DNA of 64,000 nt from the NCBI GenBank assembly GCA_038030265.1, contig CM075937.1, forward strand, positions 28,128,198-28,192,197, given 5' to 3'. The DNA comes from Corythucha ciliata. Taxonomy: Eukaryota > Arthropoda > Insecta > Hemiptera > Tingidae. The notes under the pieces were generated by a model. The model was not told the origin of the DNA. It saw only the letters and a program-made list of their open reading frames with translations, and did not search any database. Below are positions 52,549 through 64,000 of the stretch, piece by piece. Position 1 is the stretch's first letter, and each line of letters opens with the position of its first letter. The position numbers and the translations under genes were made by a program.

Positions 52549-54379
52549 TGTATTGTGCAATATTGGTAGTTATAATGTAGCAGGAATCAAAAGTAAAATA
52601 AGTGATTTAGAATTTGCCACATATTTGCGATGTCATGAAATAATTTTTTTGTACGAAACGTTTTTGGTTGGAGAGGATACAGAGGTGATGAATAAAGTTA
52701 GGTGTACGTTCTCGAATTACGATATTCTGTTTGTAAATGCTGTAAAAGAATGTAAATTTGGGCGAGCGAGTGGGGGAACAATTTTGGCTATTTAAAAAGA
52801 TTTGATAAGTGGGGGTGTAATTGAATTTAAGCAAGTGAATGACAATCCTTTTGTAAAAGTAAAATACTTGACGAATGAGTATGTTATTGTGCCGGTGTAT
52901 CTTAATTGTAATGCTTGGTGGCGCGATTTTAACATTTTACGAGACCTGGTCTCAAGCGGTATTAATTTTTGCGGCGTCGTAATGGGAGACTTTAACGCTG
53001 CGGTGACTGCCAGCAAGTACCAAATTTTGTAACGTGTGGTGCTCAGGTATAACCAAGCAGAACGTCCAAGGACAAGGTTGTGAATGCAAATGGAAGGGGA
53101 CTTTTGGCAATGCTGGGGGAACTTGGCCTGATATTGTTGAATGGCCGCTAAGGGGATGACTCTGCGGGTGAATTCTCCTTTATTAGTGCAAGAGGTGCCG
53201 CTGTTATAGATTTATGTGCTATTACCACTGAGGTCCTTATTGATTTTCAGTATTTCAAGGTAGACCAACAGTCTTTTTCGGATCACCTCCCAATTGTACT
53301 CGGCCTAGTGTTAAATAAAAAGGAAGAAACTAACATTCTGCCTTATTTGCTCCCGAAGTTAAAGTGGGACGAAAATTTTAAGGAAATATACAATAACGAA
53401 GTGGAAGCGTACTTGGCACAAAATAGTGCTCTTAAAGAGCCTGAAGCGGGTATCAATGAAGTGACAGAAGTAATGAGATATGTAGCAACAAAACACAATC
53501 AAGTTTTCATAGTGAATGATAAGCGTATAGACTATAAGAAATGTTGGTTTGATGCGGAATGTGCTAAAATGCGATGTAGGGTATATAAATTGTTAAAGGT
53601 TTTTCTTGCTTCCTCATCCCCTATGATTAGGATGCAATACGTGTCTGTTAGAAATAAGTACAAAACGTTGTGTAGCGTTAAGAAAAAAAAAATATTGGGA
53701 GAGCGTAGTACAGCGGTTTGGTAGTGTGAGGGATTCTGAAGAGTTTTGGGCGTTGGTTCGTAACTTTAAATTTAGAAGTTTTGCTATGGACTATTCTTTG
53801 TCGGCATCGGAATGGGTGGCATACTTCAAAAATTTGTTAAATCCCGATTTGAGTGCAAGTCGAATATCGTATCAAGAGCCTATATTCTCGATAGTTTCTT
53901 ACCCGCCCTTCACTCTGGGGGAACTCACCAAAATTGTCCGGAAAATGAAAAACAACAAGGCGCCCGGGCCCGATGGAGTCCCTAGTGAATACTTGAGGAA
54001 CGCACCCGAACCATGTCTTAATGAACTATTAATGCACTTCAATCGAATTTACGAGTCGGGAAATGTTCCTCAGTCGTTCAAAGATTCCATTATATTTCCT
54101 ATTCATAAAAAGGGGCCCGTGAGCGAATTATCCAATTATAGGAGAATTTCTTTTTCAAATAGCTTGGCTAAGTTATTCACGGGACTACTGTTGGAGAGAC
54201 TCAGCCGGTGGGTTGAAGAGAAAGGCATACTGGGAGATTTTCAGGCTGGCTTCCTGAAAAACTACTCGACTGTAGATAATATTGCAAATCTTATGCACAT
54301 TGTGAGATTCAAACTAAACAAAAAAGGCAATAAAGTATTTGCGTTCTTCGTAGACCTTAGCGCTGCGTTTGATAGAATA

Positions 54380-54463
54380 ATAATAATGGTTGTGACTACT
54401 CGAATATTTCTTTAATTTATAATTACAATGACACAACAAAAACAAATGTTCAATCAATTACGT
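54380..54463 (-). mobile_element. 84-bp retroposed fragment with (ATT)n tail in LINE RT
   Basis: TTTGATAGAATA is present at 54368-54379 and 54464-54475, a perfect 12-bp duplication. On the minus strand the insert ends with ATTATTATT, like tails of some LINEs and SINEs. Removing 96 bp keeps the RT frame. The source element is unknown. Confidence 0.75.
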
Positions 54464-54543
54464 TTTGATAGAATAGACCGTCACGCTATGTTTAATAACC
54501 TTTATGGGTTGGGTCTCTCGAGCAGAGTCGTCGGGATAGTTAA

Positions 54544-54947
54544 GGGGGAGTTGTACATGTGATTCCTCGACCCCCCTCCAATCATACCTCGCCAACTCCG
54601 CGTTACGGAAATTACCGCCGTATTTCTGCACCAATCGTGGACTTCAAGGGCTCATTTAAATCTTCAGGAAATTCCGCGAATTCCGCGAAGCGTACGATCT
54701 TCCTTTTTCATATTTCATCCCTAAAATAACTGTAAAACGCACACAAACTTTTATCTTGAAAATTCACACTCTTTCGACGACTTATTTAGGAAAGCAAGAT
54801 CGAACGCTTGAGCGGAATTTCCTGAAGATTTAAATGAGCCCTTGAAGTCCACGATTGGTGCAGAAATACGGCGGTAATTTCCGTAACGCGGAATAGGCGA
54901 GGTATGATTGGGGGGGGGGGTCGAGGAAAGACATGTACAACTCCCCC
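54544..54947. mobile_element. Foldback MITE, TTAA target (copy 2)
   Basis: GGGGGAGTTGTACATG ... CATGTACAACTCCCCC between TTAA at 54540-54543 and 54948-54951; 404 bp with long inverted arms. Removing element plus one TTAA (408 bp) restores the LINE RT frame (GIVK to GLYHG). Same family as 49282-49674. Confidence 0.88.
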
Positions 54948-55253
54948 TTAAGGGTCTTTATCATGGTACATTTGCCAATGTGTGGTGTCAGGGTGGGTTG
55001 TCGGAGCTATTCGAAACCACAATGGGAGAAGCAGGGATGTTTATTAAGCCCACTGGAATTTTATTTATTTATCAATGATATTGAGGAATTTATGAACGGG
55101 GGGATCCTAATAGAAAACTCCAAAATAAAACTATTGGCTTATGCTGACGATCTGGTCCTGCTTGCGCCTGATAGAGTCACCTTACAATGCATGATTAATT
55201 CGAATATTGCGAATTATGCGCGGAATATTGCGAATTGTGGAACTGTTAGCTGA

Positions 55254-58125
55254 AACTGTTCTTTGTCTTTCCTTTTATTTTATGGATAGGTTATAAGAAT
55301 GGTTAGAAGTGAAGGTTATAACAAAAAAATATTTAATGGAGATAGCTCAATATTCTACTACTTAGATCTAAACAGCCTAAAGTAATTGACGCGTGCACGC
55401 CGAATTATTTCAACTATTTGTATATAGACTTTATACCGATATGACTATTTTATGTGTTTATCAAATCTAGGTGAAGTTAGAGTTTAAGATAGATGAATTG
55501 AAAAACGCGAAGGATTTTTTAAAAGACAATGTGAGTGCGATTATTTTTAATGTTTATGTATCCGCAATGACGATATAACCGGACGATATGACGATGCCGG
55601 GGGCGAAATACGGGCGCTTTAGTTATATTAAATTGAACGACCCACCTCGGTAATTGGTAATTGTGGAGTACCGTTCGTTGAATATTGCTTTTCTGATTAC
55701 CAAGCCACCCCTGCTCCCAGGATCGGTGGTCAAACAAGAATCCTCCGTGGACTGGATGGACGTAAGTTGAAGTCCTCAATTAAAAGAGGAAAGAAAGGCT
55801 GTCCGCAAAGCATGGATGGTAAGTATCAGTTTCATCAGATATTATATTGCATGAAGACTGTTCGATATACTCTTACCGCTGCGAAACGCCTATTTTTGTA
55901 GGTTAGGATCCTGGCGTGGTGGCGTCCGGATGTCGGTTACTCGACGGTGGACAACGGCGGTTATTTTGCATCGCTGACCTTGATTAAGGCCTAAAAGAAG
56001 TTTCATTTTCATTTTAAATAAGAAGTAGTGTCTAATTCCATTTTTTCACCTACATTTCTTCGCAAAGGCCTATTGCAAAGAACACCAAAACAAGCACTTT
56101 TCGCTATAAATGTGTTCATTTCTTCAAAATTTTACGAAGAGGTGCGATAATCTGAGTTTGGTACTTTGATCCTCACTAATGAGGCAAGTTTTTGTGAAAT
56201 TTGCCAAACCTGGATGGCATTTCATGATTCGCTACGATGCAATTAAGTTACGGCTAAACTGCCTAAAATCTGTACAAATCTCCACAACCTGACTGGTTAC
56301 GGAAAAGTGCGACTACTTTCGGGGATAACTGGAGCAATTCCCACTGAAAAATGTCTGCTCTTTTCGGTAGTGCCCTCAGATTTAATGTACGCGTAACTGT
56401 TCTCGACTTATAAGCGCTGAAAAACCAACGTCATGGCTAAAACTACTAAAATATCGATTATCTCGAAAACGGTTAGAAATCGGACCTATGTTTATATGGA
56501 CTTTTATGGTCCATTTTGGACCTAGAAAAACCCCCTGCATTATTGCCGTCGACTTACCAAACACCCTGTATGTATACCATGGTCATAAAATCAAATCCTA
56601 CAAGATATGAGGGGTGATTCTGTAACTAGAATTTTTCGTGTCGTAACTGGGAAGGAGGGAGAGAGGATGTGTCCCGTTTCCGTGGTTTTTCCACACATTC
56701 TCTCGTGAAAATTCCACAGTTTAATTCAATAGGTATCGTAAAAAACATGGCAATGAGGTACCACCCCTCGCGCTACTTGCATTACTAAGACGCGTAAATT
56801 TTTAGAAATTTAAATATAGCCCCATTATTTTTCTAACGGTTAATATGGATTTCATAATTTTTTAAAACGAAGGCCCGTGTGCTAAGTCGTTCCTCGACTC
56901 CAATCTATCCACAGACGGTAGAATCCCGCGGTTTTCACGTTTTTCACATTTTTGGCTACTTTTTGTTATTCCCCCACTCAACCATCCCAAAAGTGCCCCC
57001 GTCCCTCAACTTTCCATTTGCATACTTTCTCTCGCCGGACACTTGACTCTCCGGTCAAATCCCTGACCGCTACGTGACCGAACCGGTTCGCGTGCTATAA
57101 ACGCCTGTGTATTTTTCACCCCTCCGCGCTGAAACTATCTCCTCCCCGGATTTTCATCCGATTTTGGATTTTTCGCTCTCCAATCCTTCACAACCACTAT
57201 AGTACTAAAGTTAGTTTTTGCCAAAAATAAAATAAATGTAATGAGCGATTAATTCATTTTGAATAATATAGTACTAAGTTAGCTATCCAGAACGCTTGGA
57301 GCGCTAGGGGCGGCGGTTTCAACCGAGAGCTGTTCTCCGCCTACAGGGTACAGGGTTTGAATGTCATTTACGTTTTACGCGTTTTACTGAAGGGTTCTTG
57401 AGTCTGATTCTCACATCCATCCGATCCAGCTACTTAATTAATCGTTATTATTCGGTAAGTACTCCTTGATTTACTTTGAATACTCGATGGTTATGCTGAA
57501 AATTAATATGGAATGTTTTGGTTTTGGAAAATCAACGATCCCGGCTTACAACAGAAATCTAATCTAGTTGTCCCACTCCACCAATGTCAATTTCATACCT
57601 GCATCTGACCACTGACTCTCTAGTCATAAATCTAAAAATTCACCCATCGAAACCGCCTCGGTGGTTTAATGGATACAATACTCGCTTCGCAACCCAGCGG
57701 GCCTTTAAAAATGTTGGAAGAATCAAAGGGAATTTTATAGCGATTTCCATTCAACACAATACACAAGTGTAGTGTAGCGTCCTCTCCATAAACATATGTT
57801 TCAATTTAGAGTGGACTGGTGGAAAAACTTACAACACACTGTTAGTGTATTGCATCGAATGGAAAACGCCATTAGTTTGAAAATGAGACCTATTTTCACT
57901 TAATATTTTTTGTCACATGTATCCATATTTTTTTCCACTCGTATTCCACATATTTTTAAAACTTCAAATTTCACGAGATGATCGCATCGGGCTATATCAC
58001 AAACTACACGTAGTAATCATCAGTGTGCGTGAATCATAAACGGTAGCAGCCCCACCACCACCAAACACTAATGTTAAAATCGCTATTTTAAAATTAAAAA
58101 CAGTTTTTCTTAAATATTAATGACT
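55254..58125. other. No gene recognised
   Basis: No domain-bearing ORF. Visible patterns: a tacagggtg-type word inverted near 56565 (accctgtatg), a duplicated atagtacta(a)agttag near 57200 and 57268, and ggaaaacgccattag near 57868 that resembles the palindrome at 62291-62443. Confidence 0.4.
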
Positions 58126-59190
58126 TCTAGTCCAGTCAAATCGTATTAAAAAAAAATACCACACGTGGAAAAAAATCTCGTCTTTGATTTCTTCACTTTA
58201 TTCTATGTTTTTTGGGGTGAGGAACACGAATCTGAAGAGATCCAATAAAATTTCCTTGTGCGTTTTGTGACAATCGCGAAAAACTGCTAATTTTTGCCAC
58301 TTTTTCCAGTTTTTCGCTTGCAACTCCTCAATAACGCATACTTCACAAAATTGTACCCTGTGCTTTTTTGAAGAGTATCAAGTTCTGCGTCTAATCATGT
58401 TTCGTTTGTCACAATTGGCCCAGCCGTTTCACCGGTATTGTTTTTTTTTAAATTATCATTTTTAGCCGCCTTTGGCAAAATGTGCAAAAAAATAAAATTG
58501 TTCAACTCTCAGTTGAGTGATGTAATCTATGACTCTACCTATCGTCGGCCTAGAAGTGATACCTCGTAAGTGAAAAAACACGATTTTACAGGAGAAACAA
58601 AAAACGTTTTATGCAAAACCTACAATGAGGAAAATGTATGATTGGGCTTTTGGAAAGCAGGATATTACAGTTTTGGTGGTTTATGTATTGATAAAAAGTG
58701 ATAAATCAAGCTGTTACTGAGAAACGCTACATACGAGTTCCCACTACTTCATTTTATTAGAATTCGTCAACTTACGAGGCATCACGTGATAAATTTCAAC
58801 TATCTTCGCACCACAATCGATAGTACCCCAGCCAAGATGTTCTGTAGTCAACCGCACGCAAAAGGGAGAAAAAGAAATGAAACAGCTATTACTAAAACGA
58901 TTCTTTATTAACGTAGGTATAAGTATTTGTGTAAAAAACAGAAGTCCTGAAAAGTTAAATGAAATTCAAAGGTCTTGGAACCTATTGAGGACGGAAGAAA
59001 TTATAATCTACCAAGGTGCTTCACATACACACTCGACTTTTACAATAAACACGACAAAAGGCTAGTCAAACGTACCCGTTGGCGTAACCCAGCATTTTTC
59101 CTTCTTGACTAAAATCGACTAGCTGAAAAAATTGACTAATAAAACATCACGTGATAAACTTAATGAATGAATGGGTAACTTAATGAATCA

Positions 59191-61619
59191 CTAGAGTTTC
59201 GGTAACTTTATCTTCCTGGTTTTGTTGCACCTCCTGGGTTGAGATTTTCTTTCTCGCAAGCTCGTTTTGGGCGTCTTTAAAGTGGTTTCTGAGCATTTGG
59301 AAATTTTTTTGCGTCGAATTGATTTCTTTTTCTCCTTTTTAGGCAAAGGAGCAACGTCAAAGAGTCCTTGATCATTTTCGTTGTTTTCCTTTTCTTTGGA
59401 AGGCGGGTTTTCATGAGGCAGTCCGTCATAGAATGAATGACAATCCGTGGTTATGACGGCTTTCAATTCTTGCAGGTGGACCCATTTCTTGTATGGAATT
59501 TTCAGTCTTGCTTCGTGCGCGGGTGAGAAGTCACAAAGTCGTGGTACTTCCGGCGCATTCCTCTGTTTAGAAAGGTCGATGAATGGTCCGTCGAAATCCA
59601 GTTTGGCCTGAATCGTGCCATCAGGTGCGTACTTCAACACTTTTATGTCGTTGACTAAGGGGTCATTGGCAACTTTACCTGGCCTGATGGACTTGTATAC
59701 TATCGGGGTAGAGAAATTTTTTATGAAGTCATGGGTGACCTCCTTTGCCTCGTATGGTGGGTCGTTTCTAGCCTTCAACGTGCATTTAATGTAATCAGAT
59801 GGTAGGTAGATGGTGGCATGCTTAAGTTTTCTTTCAATGTTGGAGTGGACGGAGTCAACCTCCATCTGAGTGTGGCCTTTTTGGAGAAACTTTTGGAACA
59901 CCGTTACGTTGTTTTCCACGCTGAAAGATAGAAGGGCATTCGAAAGCACAGCATTTCGGTTTTGGTAACCGCAGCCATCGCTCCATATTATTATTGGCAC
60001 AGCAGGTGATGTAAGAGTCATGCTTTTCAAATAATCCACGAGGCAAGATGCAAACGTGTTTGCCGTTAGATCGGCTTCACATTCGCTAAACCAGTAGCAT
60101 CTGCAATGCTTACTGTTGATATTATAAATGGTGAAATTGTGATTGCAGAGCTTAGTCCTGTAATATAAAGCCGAAGCGTTGAGCATGGGCGATACTTTCA
60201 CTGCCTGTACGTCCTGGGTCAGGACTATGCACTTATTTTTTTCACCGTCCGTTTTGTCATTGGCCTTTTCAGATCTTGCTCTGTCTTTGTCTGTTTGGTG
60301 TTTTTGGTACTCGATCTCGCCAAGGTGACCTAATTCATACTCGATGCAAGTGTCGCAGGCGTCCTTTTTCGGTCGCTGAAAGGCTATGTTCTTCTCTTTT
60401 ATGGCAGCGTCAAAAGAAAATTTACTCAGTGGCTTGCTCTCTTCAGTACTTTCGAGGCCTTTGACATGATTTTTCCACTGCTCGCAATATTGTTGGTAAA
60501 CGTCGGAAAGATTGTTGCCGAAAGTAGGTTCTAGGTAGGATTTTGAGGTCGACGCTCGGCAATAATGAGAAGGCAGCTTGGGCAAAGATTCCAAAAAATT
60601 ATATAGAAATGTCTTTTTATCGTTCATGGGAGGATTCCGTAACTCGCGTCTCTCTGAATTCTTCATTTCTTGGGCAGGGATAAAACCTGCATTCAAAGTA
60701 CTTTCCCTTACCCACTTCAAAACGGTCCACTCACCAATCGCGAAAGTGGATAGGAACAATTCTTTGCAGACGGTGAACACTTCTTCAATTACCTCGCAAC
60801 GTGTAAATCAGGGTACTATGCCTTCTTGAGTCTGGATCCATACCAACTCGTCTTTTGACATTGACAGCCGTTACCAAAGATGTGACGTAGATCTTTTTTT
60901 GATCCCACGATAGTTGGCCCCAGAAATTATCAAACAAGGACCGTCTGAGTGATTCTGGTACAGCATCACAGTTACGCGTTCTGATCAATCTGCATCGTTC
61001 AGAAGTGCAACGCGGACCCATCACTCGTTCTGTTCTTTCTGCTCCCCTTTTTCCTTTTTGATTTTTCTTCTTTGTCCATCCCACGTAGCGTTTTCCTGTT
61101 TCTCGCAGCTTTTTATTTTTAATGTCATGCCAGTCACTCACGTTTGCTGTCCTTCTCCTAGTCTTCTTCACTGCGTCACCATCGGTTCTTCCATCTTCTG
61201 GGCCTCCTTCATTCAAACGCAGGCTTTCATATTCTTGGACCACCTCTCCGCAGTTACTGTCTTCTGGTACTGTTTCATAGCCTGAAGAAACAAGTTCATT
61301 AATACTAATTTTTGATAGGAAGTTGTCACTGTGACTCATCATTCGTACCTGGTTCGGGTGATGCTACTTCTTTTCTCTCATCAGTCCCCGCTAAATTTTC
61401 GAAATTCTGAGAAGTGGACACACTTTCGTCTAGGTGCCCATAATCGTACTCTTCTTCTTCCAAGAATCCAGCTCTGAATGCAGAATCGTTTTTCAGAGAA
61501 AGTACTGCAGATTCTATGTCTAAAAGTTCATCATCTGACTGAGCTAGCGAACGCGAATGAGCGCTGAAGAAACGGTCTTCATTTTCAACAAAAAAATCCG
61601 TTTCCATAGGCGACGACAC
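59191..61619 (-). CDS. DUF7869-type transposase-like protein (one frameshift)
   Basis: Exon 1 61619-61349 encodes an acidic N-terminus (MSSPMETDFFVENEDRFF...DELLDIES). The intron 61348-61282 (GTACGA...TTCAG, 67 bp) keeps frame, and exon 2 continues GYETVPED, then a basic RKxxRETGKRYVGW segment, CTSERCRLIRTRNC and FWGQLSWDQKKIY. A one-base shift near 60800 leads to VFTVCKELFLSTFAIGEWTV, PKKDACDTCIEYELG, LTQDVQAVKVSP (Asp), IIIWSDGCGYQNRN (Asp) and KGHTQMEVDSVHSNIE. A Lys/Arg-rich C-terminus (KKEKKKSIRRKK) may be a nuclear signal. It parallels the gene at 11920-13850 throughout. Apart from the single shift it looks intact. Function is inferred from the transposon context and conserved acidic residues. 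Confidence 0.75.
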
Positions 61620-62143
61620 CTCTTCGGTTACTGCATTAAATGAGTGCGGAATAACTGTTGCCAGTTGGACTATCCTCAGCGCTCTGGCACTGATCGCTGT
61701 TTTCTGGTAGCAAAAGTAAGAAAATGGCAGTCAACTTATTGTTAGTTTCTGACAAAGTCTTATAGAATACCAAGTTAAACCACTCGAATTAAAGTTAAAC
61801 TACTGGGAAAACGTGTGATCACTTTTGCGGGTTATTGGGACAATATTGCTCCCGAAGCATTCGCCGTGAAACTGATCTCGAGTTTGCGCAGTACACTTGA
61901 ATTAGGAGATATGACTTCCAATGAATTAAAAAAACAGAGGCCTAATTAATTTATTTACCCACCCGTTTCCACTCTAAAAACAAAGAACTGCACTGCGCAA
62001 ACTCGGGATCATTCTCATGTCAAATGCGGGAGCAAAAATCCCGACCCACAAAATTATCCACTTTTTGAACGAAGTGATTTAACTAGCTATTCTATAGCCC
62101 TTAGGTTTCTGTTGTCATCTATCACGTTCGTAAACCGCAAGTA

Positions 62144-62834
62144 GAGGTACCTCGTAAAAGGCAGGAGCTTTCGAGAACGAATTTCCTTTAAGGTGTGTTC
62201 TCTTGAATGTGATATCTCGTAAGTGCAGGGATTGGTTTCAAGAAAAGTCTTTAAGCCAAAGTTGGGAAATAAATATCTTGAGGAGTGAAACTTATGGCGT
62301 TTTCCTTTTGCATAAAATTCCGCTATGGAGCCGAGCATTTCCACCCGTCTTCTCCGTTACCATAATATGATATAATTCAGAGAAGACGGGTGAAAATGCT
62401 CGGCTCCATAGCGGAATTTTATGCAAATGGAAAACGCCATAAGTGCTCCGTGGAATTGCCAAAAAGTTTAAACTACATGAAAGATAAAAAAAACAACAGA
62501 AAAAAAAAACACCGCATTACTCACCTTAATTTTGGGCGAGTGACGCTCCATGTTGTACACTCAACTGATAACTCCCACTTACGAGGGAACACAAGCACGC
62601 TGCGGACAAGGTCTGTTACTAGGGAACGCTAGAGTGAGCTACCTCCACATTTACGAGGTATCACTAGTTCACTTTGTCCATGTCTGTGATACGAGATGTC
62701 ACTTCATGGACTTTTGAGCGCTAAAAGAATTTTTCTCACTTACGAGGTGCCACTAGATAGATGCGACTACGAATTATGAACAAAACGATACCAAAACCTC
62801 AAAATGGCATTTTTGTCACTTACGAGGTATCACT
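62144..62834. repeat. Dispersed CACTTACGAGGTATCACT motif cluster
   Basis: CACTTACGAGGTATCACT or close variants, in both orientations, at about 62144-62160 (inverse), 62210-62224 (inverse), 62576-62592, 62650-62665, 62737-62754 and 62817-62834. On the other side of the gene they occur at 58555-58572 (inverse) and 58770-58788. Motifs in the zones just inside both ends suggest transposase-binding sites. Confidence 0.6.
62291..62443. repeat. Palindrome with about 67-bp arms
   Basis: cttatggcgttttcc...cccgtcttctc and its near-perfect inverse meet around taccataatatgatata (about 62360-62375). Mirror-image ORFs on the two strands (both starting with MLGSIAEFYA) result from the symmetry and are not genes. 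Confidence 0.85.
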
Positions 62835-64000
62835 TCTAGGCCGACGCTATAATACTGGTGATAATTGAGTTTCCACATTTTTGTGGAAAAAGTTGATGGG
62901 TGTAGCCACTTTTTGGAAACAAAACCTATTTTCATCGCTCTGTACAGAATATTTTCCGGGCCTTGAAAAATCTGGCAAATATGAATTCTGACGGCAAATT
63001 TCACCAGCTTTTACTGAAAAATAGTAGAATTTTCATCGAAGGCTTCGTTCGAAATTTATAGGCGAAAATGTTCGTCTGAAGGCAGGAGTTATTGGAAAAT
63101 TACTCATTTTGTGGATTTCCCAGTGCATTATATTGCCACTTATCGGGTATTTATAAAAACGTCATAAATGAATTCTTATAGGGAATTTAACGAGCTTTCA
63201 GATGAGTTCCCTTAAAGTTTAATCTGATAGATAGTTTTTGAGCTATAGGCCGAAATGTGACGAAAACTACGTTTTGGCGGAAATTTCCAAATTATTTGAC
63301 GTTATTGCCCAGTCTTACGTTAATCTTCAAATAAAATTTCATGTAATAGGTCTGATAGAAAATTCAATCAGCTTTCAGATCGTTCTTTATAGAAAGCAAT
63401 TGGACTACTAGTTCGCGAGCTACTGTTAGAAATGTGCAGAAAAACGTGGTTTTTTGGGCCGCCTTTTTTCGCGTTATTTGTCACGTTACTGATACCACTG
63501 ATTTTTCCTGTAGGTTTCAAGGCTTTTCACTTATGTAAAATCCAATTCTGAACAACTTTGATTTCATGACATTATTCGATTGGAACAGCCGTTTTTAAGT
63601 TGCAGCTGCTTTGGTCATTTTTATTAATTTTACCAAAAGTGGCTAAAAATGACCATTTAAAAAAAAATCAATACCAGCGAAACGGCTGGGTCAATAGTGA
63701 CAAAAGAAAAAAACAATTCGACTCAGAGTTCAATCATTTTCAAAAAATAAGAGGGTAACATTTTCCGTGGAATGCGTCATTAAGGAGTTATAAGCAAACA
63801 ACTGAATAATGTGCCAAAAATTCGCAGTTTTTCGCGATTTTCTCAGAACGCACAAGGAAATTTGGTTGGATCTCTTCAGATTCGTGTTCCTCACCCCAAA
63901 AAACATATAATAAAGAGAAAAAAATCAAAGACGAGATTTTTTCCACGTGGAACTACCGTTTGAATGGACTCTTAAATTTTGAATTTTCAGGTTGGTGTTC

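Larger units (their letters stand above)
52535..55253 (+). pseudogene. LINE ORF2: APE endonuclease and reverse transcriptase, broken
   Basis: Endonuclease motifs: IGSYNVAGI, LYETFL, VVMGDFNAAV and SDHLPIVL (52560-53305), with stops at about 52795 and 53030. RT motifs: NNKAPGPDGVPSEYL, NYRRISFSNSLAKLFTGLL, GILGDFQAGFLKNYSTVDN, FFVDLSAAFD (to about 54372) and LLAYADDLVLL (about 55135-55165). The RT is interrupted by insertions at 54380-54463 and 54544-54947. The thumb and 3' end are not recognisable after about 55250. The RT style is that of APE-type non-LTR elements (Jockey/R1/I group); I cannot fix the clade. Confidence 0.8.
58126..63975 (-). mobile_element. Long-TIR DNA transposon with DUF7869-type gene
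   Basis: 58126-58600 and parts of 62815-63975 are inverted copies. Examples are cacgtggaaaaaaatctcgtc, ggtgaggaacacgaatctga, ggcccagccgtttcaccggt and cgtcggcctagaagtgatac. The right arm has about 750 bp (62880-63640) not found on the left, so one arm has an internal deletion or insertion. The gene is on the minus strand at 59191-61619. Outer limits are approximate, and the right end may extend beyond the window. No target duplication could be tested. Confidence 0.65.

Noticed and set aside
57652..57710. tRNA-like stretch (gcctcggtggtttaatgga...)
   Set aside because: An A-box-like start is present but no B box or consistent cloverleaf follows, so I do not call a tRNA or SINE.
62087..62632. 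Twin ORFs starting with the same peptide on opposite strands
   Set aside because: They are produced by the palindrome symmetry at 62291-62443.
1..64000. CRISPR arrays, operons, ribosome binding sites and bacterial terminators
   Set aside because: The sequence is eukaryotic in gene structure (spliced transposase genes, Pol III boxes, LTR and LINE elements); repeats seen have no regular spacer-repeat layout.

Overview
This 64-kb eukaryotic window (AT-rich, one 500-N assembly gap at 32666-33165) is a dense graveyard of transposable elements. I recognise no convincing single-copy host gene. The element mix (Transib, hAT, FLYWCH-MULE, Helitron with a DUF6570-type N-terminus, Crypton-like recombinase, Ty3/Gypsy, LINE, tRNA-derived SINE, many MITEs) and the very short introns of about 65-90 bp fit an arthropod, probably an insect. 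The species cannot be fixed from the sequence.

Layout, left to right. 1-3.3 kb: a decayed minus-strand Ty3/Gypsy element split by a 414-bp MITE. 4.2-7.0 kb: degenerate repeats, a nested palindrome, and chimeric transposase scraps cut by a 141-bp MITE. 7.8-11.05 kb: the best-preserved element, a 3,034-bp Transib/RAG1-like transposon. It has 36-bp terminal repeats starting CACAGTG, a perfect 5-bp target duplication and a 693-aa two-exon transposase with recognisable RAG1-core landmarks, and it sits in the end of a MITE. 11.4-14.9 kb: a broken DNA transposon with a DUF7869-type transposase-like gene. 15.5-16.1 kb: a 112-bp-arm inverted repeat. 17.0-23.1 kb: nested wreckage, with a ZBED-type hAT gene split by a deubiquitinase (USP) fragment, a second hAT and an FLYWCH/MULE transposon carrying tRNA-derived SINE sequence. 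23.7-29.4 kb: a minus-strand Helitron (HUH Rep plus PIF1 helicase) with a 1.1-kb insertion. 29-32.5 kb: a 1,761-bp near-identical tandem duplication carrying a Crypton-like tyrosine recombinase. 33.6-37.7 kb: a young Ty3/Gypsy element with identical 93-bp LTRs. 40.6-42.7 kb: a non-autonomous hAT filled with degenerate repeats. 47.7-49.2 kb: a large palindrome. 49.3-50.1 kb: two MITEs. 51.8-55.3 kb: a LINE with two nested insertions. 58.1-64 kb: a long-TIR DNA transposon with a second DUF7869-type gene.

The genes do not form a pathway; each belongs to its own element. Nested insertions give relative ages: for example, the Transib is younger than the MITE it hit, and the 138-bp MITE at 48.7 kb is younger than the palindrome. 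Many ORFs are broken by one-base shifts near homopolymers, so some apparent pseudogenes may reflect assembly errors. Family names are from memory of motifs; no database search was possible.
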